Assembly: GCA_905620505.1 (NCBI GenBank)
Contig: CAJQTN010000037.1
Location: 1-50,830 of the forward strand
Source of the DNA: an uncultured Pelagibacteraceae bacterium
Lineage (GTDB): Bacteria; Pseudomonadota; Alphaproteobacteria; Pelagibacterales; Pelagibacteraceae
Length of the DNA: 50,830 nucleotides
Direction of reading: 5' to 3'
Below the pieces are notes generated by a model, which made no database searches, was not told the DNA's origin, and saw only the letters and a list, made by a program, of their open reading frames with translations. Below are positions 21,727 to 35,957 of this stretch, one piece after another; position 1 is the first letter of the stretch, and every line of letters starts with the position of its first letter. The translations under genes and the position numbers were made by a program.

Positions 21727-22677
21727 TTATGTGATCGTTCTTATAGGTTTGCCTGCTATGCAAGATTCTAGGCTTTCTAACATTTGAGTATAAAATAAAG
21801 CATAATTTTCTACAGTAACGTAACCCAGATGCGGCAAAAGTAATGCGTTTGGTAAAAATCTTAACTTATGATCTTGTGGAAGCGGTTCTTTGTCGTAAAC
21901 ATCCAGGCCTGCGCCAGCTATAGTCTCGTCCTCTAATGCTTTGATAAGATCTAGTTCGTTAATAATTGGTCCTCTGGACGTGTTAATAAGAAAAGCTGTT
22001 TTCTTCATTAGCTTAAATTCTTTTTGAGTAATTAAATTTTTATACCTGCCTCCTAAAACAACATGAATTGAAATAATATCTGAATTAGCGATAAGGTCTT
22101 CTTTTGACATGGGTAGAACGCCCATCTTATTGGCATGTGTTAAATCTAAATTTTCACTCCAAGCTGATACTTGCATGCCAAAAGCTTGTGCGATTTTAGC
22201 CATCTGTGTTCCAATTTTTCCAAGGCCAATTAAACCAAGCATTTTTCCCTTGAGTTCTAAGCCAATACTTGTTTGCCAGTAACCTTGAAACATATTGTCA
22301 ACTTCTTGTTTTAGATTCCGAGCTAAGCCCAAGATTAAAGTCCATGCTAATTCTGCAGTTGGGTTAGAATTGATTTCAGTTCCACAGACTACAATGTTTT
22401 TTCTTTTTGTTACCTCAAGATCAATCGCATTATTTCTCATGCCACTTGTCATGAGATATTTGAGATTGGGCAAGCTTTCTATTAAAGATTTAGTAATTGA
22501 CGTTCTTTCTCTCATGATTAAAAGCGCATCAAACTCCTCCAGTGCAACGCTCGCTTCGGCTTCACTTAAGAAAGGTTCGTTAAAAATTTTAAAATCATAT
22601 TTGTCTTTATAATTTTCTATTTCAATAATATTTTCAAAAGCATTTTGGTAATCATCAAGTATAGCAACTTTAATCAT
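21727..22677 (-). CDS. D-isomer-specific 2-hydroxyacid dehydrogenase
   Basis: A 316-residue NAD(P)-dependent dehydrogenase. The cofactor loop is GKMLGLIGLGKIGTQMAKIA. The catalytic Arg lies in INTSRGPIINE, the Glu in YDKEPLPQDH and the His in LLPHLGYVT. It is related to phosphoglycerate dehydrogenase but lacks the regulatory domain. It would interconvert a 2-oxoacid and a D-2-hydroxyacid in the cytoplasm. The start overlaps the EamA gene by 8 bases, and a D-amino-acid dehydrogenase gene lies next, which suggests a shared D-amino acid/2-oxoacid theme. The exact substrate is unknown. Confidence 0.9.
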   Translation of the reverse strand: MIKVAILDDYQNAFENIIEIENYKDKYDFKIFNEPFLSEAEASVALEEFDALLIMRERTSITKSLIESLPNLKYLMTSGMRNNAIDLEVTKRKNIVVCGTEINSNPTAELAWTLILGLARNLKQEVDNMFQGYWQTSIGLELKGKMLGLIGLGKIGTQMAKIAQAFGMQVSAWSENLDLTHANKMGVLPMSKEDLIANSDIISIHVVLGGRYKNLITQKEFKLMKKTAFLINTSRGPIINELDLIKALEDETIAGAGLDVYDKEPLPQDHKLRFLPNALLLPHLGYVTVENYALFYTQMLESLESCIAGKPIRTIT

Positions 22678-23563
22678 ATTTCTTTCGGTTTGATAAATAA
22701 ATACCTGTTACTATAAATGTAGCTCCAATGAAATGGTACATTTGAAAACTTTCCTTAAGTAAAACTATTGCTAAACTTACCCCAAATATGGGCATAAGGT
22801 GTAAAAAAATACTAGCTCTATTAGGACCAATTAGTTCTATTGCTTTGTTCCAAGAGTAATAGGCACCAATAGATGCAAAAAGTGTAACAAAGGATAAAAT
22901 TAAAAAAAAGGCTTTATTAAATTTAATTTCCTTACCGTACATCTGCTCACCAATAAACTGTGGTATTAAGAATATTAAACCTATTGATGCTAAAATTTCA
23001 ACTAATCCTAAAGTTGAAAATGGTAATTTTTTTTTTTTTAATAAACTTGAATATAAAGCCCAGCAGAAAACAGCGAGAAGCATCCATGCATTTCCTATGT
23101 TAAAATTTAAATTTAAAATTTTATCTAGGTCCGCATTTGAAAAAATAATCAAAACACCAACAAACGAAACTATTAGACCTATAAGCTGAAAAAAATTAAA
23201 TTTTTCTACTCCTAGTATTGAAGATAGAAAAAGAACAAAAACAGGAATTATTGAGATCATTAGTATTGTGTCTATTGCTTGCGTATAATTTAAAGCTAAA
23301 TAAACTAGCGAGTTAAAAGCACTAACACTCGTAATAGCTAATATTGTTAAATAAATAATATTTTTTTTAATCAATTTAATATTAGAAAATATTTCTTTGT
23401 ATGTGAATGGAAATAATAATAACCATACTAAAGTCCACCTTAAAAAATTTAAAGTTAGCGGTGGTACTTCAAATAGGTAAGCAAATTTACCTATTATAAA
23501 GTTTACTGACCAAATAAGAGTTGTACAAATTAGTAGTGTGTAAGCTAAATATTTTTTTGGCAA
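22670..23563 (-). CDS. EamA/DMT-superfamily transporter
   Basis: A 297-residue protein with ten predicted helices in two EamA repeats. LLICTTLIWSVNFIIGKFA is the first helix motif, and NRASIFLHLMPIFGVSLAIVLLKESF is the second-repeat signature. Members export metabolites such as amino acids across the inner membrane. It lies between the D-amino-acid dehydrogenase gene (8-base gap) and the 2-hydroxyacid dehydrogenase gene (8-base overlap), so the three are probably one operon and the cargo may be an amino or hydroxy acid. This is inference. Confidence 0.88.
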   Translation of the reverse strand: MPKKYLAYTLLICTTLIWSVNFIIGKFAYLFEVPPLTLNFLRWTLVWLLLFPFTYKEIFSNIKLIKKNIIYLTILAITSVSAFNSLVYLALNYTQAIDTILMISIIPVFVLFLSSILGVEKFNFFQLIGLIVSFVGVLIIFSNADLDKILNLNFNIGNAWMLLAVFCWALYSSLLKKKKLPFSTLGLVEILASIGLIFLIPQFIGEQMYGKEIKFNKAFFLILSFVTLFASIGAYYSWNKAIELIGPNRASIFLHLMPIFGVSLAIVLLKESFQMYHFIGATFIVTGIYLSNRKKYD

Positions 23564-23571
23564 AATACTTT

Positions 23572-24819
23572 CTAATTAAATCTCGAAGAATTATAAGGCG
23601 TTAAATCTAAATTTGTGTTTTCTTCTGCCACAATTCCAGACACAACTTTTCCAGTAATTGCACCAAGCGTCCAGCCTAAGTGGTGATGCCCAAATGCATA
23701 AATAATATTTTTGTTTTTCAAAGACGAACCTAATACAGGTAAAAAATCTGGTAATGTAGGTCTAAATCCTAGCCATTCATCATCATGCTTATCTAGTTCA
23801 GGTAACAATTCTTTGGCGCAACGTACAATATAATCAATTCTTTTTTTTGAAGGCGGATTTTTTAAGCCACCTAACTCAACTGTTCCAACCGCTCTCATAC
23901 CTTGGTTCATTGGTGTTAATCCAAATCCTCTGTCTAAATTAATGACTGCACGAGATAAAAGATGGTCCATACCTTTAAAGTGAACGTGATAGCCTCTTTC
24001 GGTATCTAAAGGAATGTTTTCACCTAATTGATCTGTTAATTTTTTTGAAAAAGCACCACATGCAATAACTGATTTTTCAAATTTATACTCTTTCGACTCA
24101 GTATTGATTGAGGTTTCTTGTGGATTGATTTGTCTAATTTGAGTTACATTTTCTTTAATAAATTTTCCCCCTTTTTGGATGTACAGATCAAATAACCTTT
24201 TGGAAATTTGATAAGGGTCTCTCGCATGCCAAGCGTAATCAAACAAAACACCACTGTCAAATATAGGTTGTAAATTTGGTTCTAAATCTGAAATCTCTGC
24301 TTTGGTAACTGGGGTTTGCTTTACACCAAGATCAGCCCTAACTTTCATTTCTAATCTTCTGCTTTTTAAATTTTCATTGGTCCATCCGTAAAGAATACCT
24401 TTTCTATCAACAAGACCTGCGGTATCTATTTCTTTAAAAAGTTCATCGTATGCATCTAAGGATAAATCTAAAATTTGATGCATATATTTAGCGGTATGAA
24501 GCATAGATTTTGTATTACAGTTTTTTACAAAATTATAAAACCAAGGAATCATTTTTGGAACATAATTCCATTTTAAGGCTAGCGGACCATAAGAACTAAA
24601 TAACATTTTTGGTATATTAACTAAGATATCAGGTCTGTTAAATTGCAAAACTGCATAAGGTGAAAAATGACCAGCGTTACCATATGATGCCATTTTAGCT
24701 GGATCTTGTTTGTCAAAAATTGTAACAGGGATGTTTTTTTTTAATAATTGCAAACCAATACAAATTCCTTGAATGCCCGCCCCAACTATACCAGTTGATT
24801 TACAAATATATTTACTCAT
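23572..24819 (-). CDS. dadA: D-amino acid dehydrogenase (DadA-type FAD oxidoreductase)
   Basis: A 415-residue FAD protein of the DAO family. The dinucleotide loop TGIVGAGIQGICIGLQLL starts near residue 9, GNAGHFSP follows at about 48-55, and GHHHLGWTLGAITGKVV near the C-terminus closes the FAD site. DadA oxidises D-amino acids to 2-oxoacids, passing electrons to the respiratory chain. Peptidoglycan-derived D-Ala is a common substrate. The first gene of a likely three-gene unit with an EamA exporter and a 2-hydroxyacid dehydrogenase. Substrate could instead be a secondary amine or D-hydroxy amino acid. Confidence 0.87.
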   Translation of the reverse strand: MSKYICKSTGIVGAGIQGICIGLQLLKKNIPVTIFDKQDPAKMASYGNAGHFSPYAVLQFNRPDILVNIPKMLFSSYGPLALKWNYVPKMIPWFYNFVKNCNTKSMLHTAKYMHQILDLSLDAYDELFKEIDTAGLVDRKGILYGWTNENLKSRRLEMKVRADLGVKQTPVTKAEISDLEPNLQPIFDSGVLFDYAWHARDPYQISKRLFDLYIQKGGKFIKENVTQIRQINPQETSINTESKEYKFEKSVIACGAFSKKLTDQLGENIPLDTERGYHVHFKGMDHLLSRAVINLDRGFGLTPMNQGMRAVGTVELGGLKNPPSKKRIDYIVRCAKELLPELDKHDDEWLGFRPTLPDFLPVLGSSLKNKNIIYAFGHHHLGWTLGAITGKVVSGIVAEENTNLDLTPYNSSRFN

Positions 24820-24893
24820 ACAAGCTTGTACGCTAAAAAAAAATTAAATTGTAGTGTGATACTTTGTGCAAGATAAGCTTGCAATCAGGGCGT

Positions 24894-25325
24894 TTAGTCT
24901 TTTTTTTGAAGGAAAGTTTTTCTAACTGCTTTTGTTGTATCCATGAAGTTTGTTACTTTGTTTTCAATTTTGGAAAGAGGTACTTTTTTTACATTACCAT
25001 CTAATCTAGCTCCATCTTCAACTATCAAAGATTCAGTAAATTCAAGATCACCTTTAACTTCACCTGTCGGCCCGATTGTTATTTTTTTTGCAGTGACTTT
25101 TCCATCAACAAATCCCAAAACATCAACTTTTTCAGCATTGATTTCTCCGATTACAGACCCTTTTTCTTTTATAACGAGTGCTTTAACGTTTACAGGTCCT
25201 TTTACAGAGCCGCCAAGATCAACGTCACCGGCTGAATTAACAAGACCTTCAATGGTAAAATCAGCACCAATAGTAGATTTCTCTACTACTAAATTTATTA
25301 ATTTCTCTTTATTTTCGCCAAACAT
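24894..25325 (-). CDS. Bactofilin
   Basis: A 143-residue protein with the bactofilin beta-helix. It carries repeated short strands such as STIGADFTIEGLVNSAGDVD, then GSVKGPVNVKALVI, GSVIGEINAEKVDVLG and GEVKGDLEFTESLIVEDGARLDGNVKK. Bactofilins polymerise without nucleotide into membrane-associated filaments that shape the cell or position wall enzymes. The gene lies at the end of the mre/mrd cell-shape run with a 78-base gap after rodA, fitting a role in the curved SAR11 cell form. That link is inferred from position. Confidence 0.9.
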   Translation of the reverse strand: MFGENKEKLINLVVEKSTIGADFTIEGLVNSAGDVDLGGSVKGPVNVKALVIKEKGSVIGEINAEKVDVLGFVDGKVTAKKITIGPTGEVKGDLEFTESLIVEDGARLDGNVKKVPLSKIENKVTNFMDTTKAVRKTFLQKKD

Positions 25326-25403
25326 AATTTTTAATTATCAAATTAAATCACGAATCTCGATTTAACACAAGTATAAATTTGATCTCCAGACTTGCATCGT
25401 TTT

Positions 25404-26525
25404 TTAGCCTATGGCGTTGTTTTTATAAACATTACAAGACATCACAATGCCAAGACCAAACATCATAGCTAGCATTGACGACCCACCATAAGAAAGTATT
25501 GGCAGTGGTGCTCCTACAATAGGAAGTAAACCTAGAACCATTGACATGTTGATAGCAACGTAAGCAAAAAAAGCAGTAGAAAAACCATAACAATATAGTT
25601 TTCCAAAAATACTTCTTGTTATAGTCCCTATTCGAATAATTCTGTAAGTGATCAAGAAATATAAAAAAATCATAAACGCCGAACCTACAAATCCAAACTC
25701 TTCAGAATATAGTGTAAAAATAAAATCAGTATGTTTTTCAGGTAAAAAATTCAAATAAGCCTGTGATCCATTTAAAAAACCTTTGCCAAATATCCCTCCC
25801 GATCCAATTGCAATTTTAGACTGGATAATCTGATACCCCGCACCTAAGGGATCTGAATCTGGATTTAAAAAAGTCAAAATTCTTTTTTTTTGGTAGGGTT
25901 TTAATAGAGAAATTGCAACAGGGGCTAACACAATTAGGAGGCCAGAAAGGTAGGCAAATATTCTCCACTTAACACCCGCCAACCATGTAATTACAATGCC
26001 ACTAATTATAATTAAAATTGCAGTTCCAAGATCGGGTTGAGTTAGCACTAACATGAAAGGAATTATCAAAGCCATTAAAGGATAAAATAAGTATTTGAAT
26101 TTGTTAACGTCACCAGAAGATATTTTGTGATAATAATTCGAAAGAAATAAAATAATTCCAACTTTCATTAATTCTGAAGGCTGAAGATTAAATACAAATA
26201 GATTAATCCAACGTCTAGAACCTTGAGACTGCACTCCAAAAAATTTAACCGCTACAAGAAGTAATATTAATAAAATAAAAATTAACAAACTATAATCATT
26301 CCAAAATCTAATATTAATAAAAGAAACTGCTAAAAAAAGAAAAAAGAAAACAAAAAATCTTATTGTGTGACTCTTGGCGTGATAATCAAATTGCCCTCCA
26401 CTTGATGAATACTGTGCAAACATACTGATAACGCCCAACATAAGAATAGAAAACAACAACGTATAATCTAAATCAAAAAATTTATCTTTTAAAGCAAAAG
26501 GAGAGTGCAGCCTAGTATGTAGCAT
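25404..26525 (-). CDS. rodA: RodA peptidoglycan glycosyltransferase (SEDS)
   Basis: A 373-residue inner-membrane SEDS protein with ten predicted helices. Hallmarks are the SRRWINLFVFNLQPSELMKVG loop, QPDLGTAILI, the catalytic Asp region, FLPEKHTDFIFTLYSEEFGF, and the C-terminal ILSYGGSSMLAMMFGLG. RodA polymerises glycan strands during side-wall growth with PBP2. Its ATG shares one base with the mrdA stop, so PBP2 and RodA are translationally coupled, as expected for a 1:1 complex. Confidence 0.96.
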   Translation of the reverse strand: MLHTRLHSPFALKDKFFDLDYTLLFSILMLGVISMFAQYSSSGGQFDYHAKSHTIRFFVFFFLFLAVSFINIRFWNDYSLLIFILLILLLVAVKFFGVQSQGSRRWINLFVFNLQPSELMKVGIILFLSNYYHKISSGDVNKFKYLFYPLMALIIPFMLVLTQPDLGTAILIIISGIVITWLAGVKWRIFAYLSGLLIVLAPVAISLLKPYQKKRILTFLNPDSDPLGAGYQIIQSKIAIGSGGIFGKGFLNGSQAYLNFLPEKHTDFIFTLYSEEFGFVGSAFMIFLYFLITYRIIRIGTITRSIFGKLYCYGFSTAFFAYVAINMSMVLGLLPIVGAPLPILSYGGSSMLAMMFGLGIVMSCNVYKNNAIG

Positions 26526-28468
26526 TAAGTATTTTCACCTGACTTTTTGTAGATTTGGGCGGTTCTAATTTCATGACGCTCTATAACTCTTTTAATTATT
26601 TTTTTTGCTATAGGTGCTGCGGCACTACTACCGGAGCCGCCATGTTCAACTAGTACACTAATAGCATATCTTGGATCTTGTACTGGTGCAAAAGCTACAA
26701 ACCATGCATGGTCTCTTTCAAGATAAGTAATATCTTTTTGTTTAATTTCTGCTTCTCTTTGTTCTGGAGTAAATCTTTTTATTTGAGAAGAGCCTGTTTT
26801 ACCAGCAAACATAAATTTTCTTTCTTTATGTCTAGAACGATACGATGTACCACCCACCTCATTTGTTGCTGCAAACATAGCGTCTTTTACAAGATTTATA
26901 TTTTCTTGATTTCTAAATAGTGGTTGAAGATTAAAATTATATATCTGATCATCAGCTGACATCACATTACCCGGAGTAGAATTTTTATGATTTAAGTATC
27001 TTTGTAGGTTACCAACCTCTTCATTTTCATCTACTAAAATTCTTGGGCTAATCTTAAATCCACCATTGGCTATTTGAGCGGTCATTAAACTAAGCTGCAA
27101 AGGAGTGGTTAAAAAGTAACCTTGTCCAATACCTGAGTGAAGTGTTTCACCGATATACCAATTTTTACCTAATTCTTTTTTTTTCCATTTTGTATTAGGG
27201 ACAACTCCTATTTTTTCTTCGCTATAATTTTGTAAAACTTTTTCTCCTAGCCCAAATTTTTTGGCTGTAGCTGATAATCTGTCTATTCCAAGTCTTCTTG
27301 AGACCTCATAAAAATAAACATCACAAGATTTTTTTAACGCTGTACGCATTCCCACTATACCGTGTCCCTTTTTTTTCCAGCAGTGAAATCTTTCACCATG
27401 TAAATCTACATATCCTTCACATTTGACAAGGAGTTTGGGGTTAACAATATCATTTTCTAAAGCACTTAAGGCCGTTAAAGTTTTAATAGTTGAGCCTGGC
27501 GGATAAAGTCCAGACAAAGCTTTATTAAGCATAGGTTTGTCTCTATTCTCAGTTAATCCTTTCCATTCATCATGACTAACACCATGGACAAATGAATTAG
27601 GATTAAAATTAGGTGATGAAACCATACTAATGATATCGCCATTGTAAATATCCATGACGCAAATGGCTCCACTAACATTTTGTAGTGCCTCGCTTGAAAG
27701 CTTTTGAACACTCTGATCTAACGTTGTTCTGAAAGTTTTTCCTTTCAAGCCTTTATCAGTTGCTACTTGTCTTACTTTTTTTCCATATGCATTTACTTCA
27801 TACCTAAGATATCCAGGTGAACCTAACATTTGCTCGTCCAGTGCGGACTCCAAACCAGTTTTTCCAATTTCAACATTTTCTATATTTAAATTTTGTAAAT
27901 AAGCTTTAGTCCTAAGATCATGCGGACTAATTTCAGAAACGTAGCCAATAGCATGTGAAGAGCTACTGTCTGGATAAAATCTAGCAACAGACACTGTTGG
28001 TTGTAACCCTTGTAGTTCGTGTAGAAATAAGTTCACCCTAGAAAACTCTGCCCAAGATAAATTATCTGAAACAATGGTTGTGTCCCAACTTTTTTTTTTA
28101 GATATCTTTTTTTTTAATAACTTTAATTTTCTAGGACTTATATCAATAATATTTTTTAACCTGAAAAAAAGCTCATCAATATTTGGCGTACTATCAGGAA
28201 CAACATGAAGTTGGTAGATTTTATTATTAGAAGCAAGTTGATTGCCAAAATAATCTTCTATTATTCCTCTTGGTGGAGCTATTTTAGTTTCTCTAAATCT
28301 ATTCTTGTCCGCTAAAGATCTATACTTTGAAGAATCATTAATTTGAAGCGAAGCTAATCTACCAAAAATTCCTATCAATACAACGGCTTTGAAAGAACTA
28401 AGCAAAAACATTCTTCTGCTAATGGTTTTGGTTTTACTAATAATATTTGAAGAATTAAAACTAAGCAT
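26525..28468 (-). CDS. mrdA: Penicillin-binding protein 2
   Basis: A 647-residue class-B PBP. A single N-terminal membrane helix (about residues 22-42) is followed by the dimerisation part with KIAPPRGIIEDYFGNQLASN. The transpeptidase domain has the nucleophile motif PGSTIK, the SCD motif in KKSCDVYFYEVSRRLG, and the KTGSSQ motif. It cross-links peptidoglycan for side-wall elongation with RodA. The gene overlaps mreD and rodA by one base at each end. A cysteine-rich segment (VKCEGYVDLHGERFHCWKKK) precedes the SCD motif, as in many relatives. Confidence 0.96.
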   Translation of the reverse strand: MLSFNSSNIISKTKTISRRMFLLSSFKAVVLIGIFGRLASLQINDSSKYRSLADKNRFRETKIAPPRGIIEDYFGNQLASNNKIYQLHVVPDSTPNIDELFFRLKNIIDISPRKLKLLKKKISKKKSWDTTIVSDNLSWAEFSRVNLFLHELQGLQPTVSVARFYPDSSSSHAIGYVSEISPHDLRTKAYLQNLNIENVEIGKTGLESALDEQMLGSPGYLRYEVNAYGKKVRQVATDKGLKGKTFRTTLDQSVQKLSSEALQNVSGAICVMDIYNGDIISMVSSPNFNPNSFVHGVSHDEWKGLTENRDKPMLNKALSGLYPPGSTIKTLTALSALENDIVNPKLLVKCEGYVDLHGERFHCWKKKGHGIVGMRTALKKSCDVYFYEVSRRLGIDRLSATAKKFGLGEKVLQNYSEEKIGVVPNTKWKKKELGKNWYIGETLHSGIGQGYFLTTPLQLSLMTAQIANGGFKISPRILVDENEEVGNLQRYLNHKNSTPGNVMSADDQIYNFNLQPLFRNQENINLVKDAMFAATNEVGGTSYRSRHKERKFMFAGKTGSSQIKRFTPEQREAEIKQKDITYLERDHAWFVAFAPVQDPRYAISVLVEHGGSGSSAAAPIAKKIIKRVIERHEIRTAQIYKKSGENT

Positions 28469-28977
28469 TAAATTTTATAAATTTTTGTATGAAAAGTATT
28501 AAAAATAAAATAAAAAATCGGAAAAAACAAAAAAGTAAAAAAAGTATTTCGTAGTAAATCTACATAATAAAATGATAAATGAGAAAAGTTATTAATTATA
28601 AGATAGTAGATAAAATTTGAAAAAAACAATGCTGGAATAAAAGTTATCCATTCAGATGTCATTTTTGATCTAAGCGTAACCTCTCTTATATAGCTAGATA
28701 AGAAAGACAGTACTAAATAACTCAGTGAACTTATGCCAAGTGGTATTCCAATCACTACATCGTTTACAAGACCCGCTAAGAAAATATGCCCCAATCCTAA
28801 ATGATCAGGAAACTTCAATACATAATAGTAAACAATAATCATTTGTAAATTAAAAGAAAAGATAACAAGATCAGGAATTTCTTTCAGACCTTGAAAAGTA
28901 CTAAATGATACAATGTATAAAATAATAGCAGCTATATTATTAAAAAATATTTCTTTTGATGTGCTTAATATACTCAT
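28468..28977 (-). CDS. mreD: Rod shape-determining protein MreD
   Basis: A 169-residue, very hydrophobic protein with five to six membrane helices. Sequence conservation in this family is low, but the GHIFLAGLVNDVVIGIPLGISSL block is typical, and the position between mreC and mrdA is diagnostic. MreD is the inner-membrane partner of MreC in the elongasome. It overlaps mrdA by a single base. The length fits the family. Confidence 0.9.
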   Translation of the reverse strand: MSILSTSKEIFFNNIAAIILYIVSFSTFQGLKEIPDLVIFSFNLQMIIVYYYVLKFPDHLGLGHIFLAGLVNDVVIGIPLGISSLSYLVLSFLSSYIREVTLRSKMTSEWITFIPALFFSNFIYYLIINNFSHLSFYYVDLLRNTFFTFLFFPIFYFIFNTFHTKIYKI

Positions 28978-28986
28978 AATTAAATT

Positions 28987-29844
28987 TTATTTATTAAATT
29001 GTCCTTCGGTAACATGAATAATTGAAGCCTGTCTTGGGTCTGCCAAAGATTTAATGTGTACTGTATTTTTTTTGTTTAAATAACTTTCTGCGACAGGTAA
29101 ACCGGCTGCTAAAAAACCAGCTTTACCAGATGTGTAGATAATCTTATTAGGTTCTAGAGCGAATTCATTAGGTAAATATTCTAAATCAAGTTCTGTTTTT
29201 TTTCCCATGCCTACTAAAATAGCATTAACGTCTGAGTCTTGAATGACTACAGGTATCTTACTATTTAAATCTGTAATTAATAAAACTCTTGAAGTAAAAT
29301 AATTGGTCTCAACAATCGTTCCAATTAAATAACTTTTACTAAACACAGCCATACCTTTAATAATGTTATTTTTTGTACCTTTGTTTATTAGAAGTGATTT
29401 TAAGTAAGGACTTTCTTGATCAAGAATTACTCTAGCTCGAACTGAAGACTTTTGATCTCTATTTTTAGCACCACCTAATTTAAGAGCTTGCTTTAAGGAT
29501 TCATTCTCAGTTTTTAAAAAAAGATTATCATAGCGATTAAGCTTTAATAACTTTATTTCTTTCTTTAAATTTTCATTTTCTTCAACAATATAAAAATGGT
29601 TTGTTTTTACTTGGCCAATATATTTTACAAATTTACCAGGCGTAGAAACCACAACAGCGACATGATAAACAATATCGTTTATTATTGCTCGTGATGATGT
29701 AATAAATGGTACTGAGATTCTATCTAGGGTAATAATAAGAACAGAAAGTATGATTAAAAAAAATAAAGAGAATTTTTGTTTTGCTCCTTTTTTTAAAAGC
29801 GCATATCGAACTGCAATTATAAAGTCGTCTCTACTATCTGCCAT
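28987..29844 (-). CDS. mreC: Rod shape-determining protein MreC
   Basis: A 285-residue periplasmic protein anchored by one N-terminal helix (about residues 24-40). A coiled coil follows (EENENLKKEIKLLKLN, about 88-103), then the two beta-barrel subdomains, including YLIGTIVETNYFTSRVLLITD and AGLPVAESYL. MreC activates PBP2/RodA. It lies 15 bases after mreB and 9 bases before mreD, with all in the same direction. Confidence 0.93.
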   Translation of the reverse strand: MADSRDDFIIAVRYALLKKGAKQKFSLFFLIILSVLIITLDRISVPFITSSRAIINDIVYHVAVVVSTPGKFVKYIGQVKTNHFYIVEENENLKKEIKLLKLNRYDNLFLKTENESLKQALKLGGAKNRDQKSSVRARVILDQESPYLKSLLINKGTKNNIIKGMAVFSKSYLIGTIVETNYFTSRVLLITDLNSKIPVVIQDSDVNAILVGMGKKTELDLEYLPNEFALEPNKIIYTSGKAGFLAAGLPVAESYLNKKNTVHIKSLADPRQASIIHVTEGQFNK

Positions 29845-29859
29845 TTCCTTTGTGTTTGA

Positions 29860-32461
<2,602 letters not shown>

Positions 32462-32569
32462 TATTTTGCGACCAAAATTGTGAGATTTTTACAAATTTTG
32501 ATAATCATATAATACAATCAAAAAGAGAGTTTGCAAATATTTTTTCGTCTTAGGGGTTTAAAATGGTTT

Positions 32570-34153
<1,584 letters not shown>

Positions 34154-34154
<1 letters not shown>

Positions 34155-35920
34155 TAAACTAAAGTCTTCCCTTCTTCAGAAATTCTCTTTTCATCTTCTG
34201 GGCCTAAGAGCATCTGATTATGTGCTTTACCGGAAGGAATCATAGGATAACAATTTTCAGTTTTATCAACTCTGCAATCAAAAATTACAGGTCTATCTGT
34301 ATTGATCATTTCGTTAATTTTTTCATCCAATTCACTCGGTTTATTAGCTCTTATACCTACACAACCATATGCTTCTGCCAATTTCACAAAGTCAGGTAAA
34401 GCAGCTGTGTAGCTTTCTGAATAATTTTTTTCATGTAGTAATTCTTGCCATTGTCTAACCATTCCCATGTATTCATTATTTAATATAAAAATTTTTATTG
34501 GTAACTTGTATTGAACAGCAGTAGATATTTCCTGCATGGTCATTAAAACTGATGCTTCACCTGCAATATCAACGACTAATTTTCCTGGGTTTGCAATTTG
34601 AACTCCAATAGCTGCTGGCAAACCAAAACCCATAGTACCTAAACCACCGGAGGTCATCCACCTATTAGGTTTATTAAATTTATAGTACTGTGCGGCCCAC
34701 ATCTGGTGCTGTCCTACTTCTGTTGTAATAAAAGTATCTTGATTTTTTGTAAGTTCATAAAGTCTTTCAACAGCGTGCTGAGGTTTAATAATGGTGTCAC
34801 TATTTTTATAATTTAGAGACTTTTTCTCTCTCCATGTATCTATCTGTTTCCACCACTCTTCAATGTTTCCTTTATTAATATCTATAAAATTTTTATTTTT
34901 TTTCTTAAATCTTTTAATCAAAGCTGAAAGGAAAACATCTACGTCACTGACTAAAGCTAAATCTACTTTTACAATTTTACCTATAGACGAAGGGTCAATA
35001 TCAACATGAACTTTTTTAGACTTTGGAGAAAACTCATCTATTTTACCCGTAATTCTGTCATCAAATCTTGCTCCAATATTTATCATTAAATCACAATCAT
35101 GCATTGCATTATTAGCTTCGTAAGTTCCATGCATGCCCAACATTCCTAAAAATTGACGGTCATCGCCAGGGTATGCCCCTAAGCCTTGAAGTGTTGAGGT
35201 AATAGGGAAACCAGTTATAGAAACGAGTTCTCTTAGTAAATCACTGGCTTTTGGTCCAGAGTTAATTACCCCTCCTCCTGTATAAAAAATAGGTTTAATG
35301 GATTTTTTCATCATCATTATAAGTTGATCTAATTCTTTTTCAGAAACTTTTTTCTTTTCTGCATTATTTGATTTTTTTGTATTTTTGTTTTTTTTAAAAT
35401 TATAAATTCCTTTTTTAAATTGAACATCTTTAGGAATGTCAACTAACACTGGGCCTGGCCTTCCTGTTGTAGCAACTTCAAAAGCAGTGTGTAAAACTTT
35501 TGCTAAATTATTTACATCTTTAACTAACCAATTATATTTTGTGCACGGTCTTGTAATTCCTGTTGTGTCACACTCTTGAAAAGCATCTGTGCCAATTAAA
35601 TGAGTTGGAACTTGTCCACTGATACAAACTAATGGAATTGAATCCATATAAGCATCTGCTAAAGCGGTAACTACATTAGTTGCTCCAGGCCCTGAAGTAA
35701 CCAACACAACACCAGGCTTACCTGATGATCTGGCATAACCTTCGGCTGCGTGACCTGCACCTTGTTCGTGTCTAGCTAAAATATGTTTGATAGTTTTGTG
35801 GTTTTTTAACTCGTCGTAAATAGGAAGAACAGCACCTCCAGGATATCCAAAAATATGATCAACGTTTTGGTCCTCGAGCGCTTTAAAAACTATTTCTGCA
35901 CCTGACAATAATTTTGGCAT
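34154..35920 (-). CDS. ilvB: Acetolactate synthase large (catalytic) subunit
   Basis: A 588-residue ThDP enzyme. The glutamate that activates ThDP lies in ARHEQGAGHAAEGYARS. The FAD-binding middle domain has LGMLGMHGTYEAN and DLMINIGARFDDR, and the ThDP/Mg motif is in VDIAGEASVLMTMQE. That motif has GEAS where many relatives have GDGS or GDAS, so the metal-binding residue is Glu rather than Asp. The enzyme joins two pyruvates, or pyruvate and 2-oxobutyrate, to start branched-chain amino acid synthesis. It is 37 bases downstream of miaA. Confidence 0.95.
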
Positions 35921-35957
35921 TCCTCCAATCTATCGGAGAAATTTCTGCGGTCAAGTT

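Noticed and set aside
24943-25365. Long plus-strand open frame opposite the bactofilin gene
   Set aside because: It mirrors the regular beta-helix repeats of bactofilin on the other strand, has low-complexity Pro/Thr/Ser content, and no family match; it is a shadow of the real gene.
32462-32569. Leucine leader peptide or T-box upstream of leuA
   Set aside because: No run of Leu codons, no terminator and no T-box sequence is present in the 108-base gap.
35921-35940. Small hairpin TTCTCC/GGAGGA before ilvB that resembles the methionine synthase hairpin
   Set aside because: The GGAGGA lies only about one base from the ATG, too close for a normal Shine-Dalgarno, and the stem is 6 bp with a G-U; I cannot argue for regulation from it alone.
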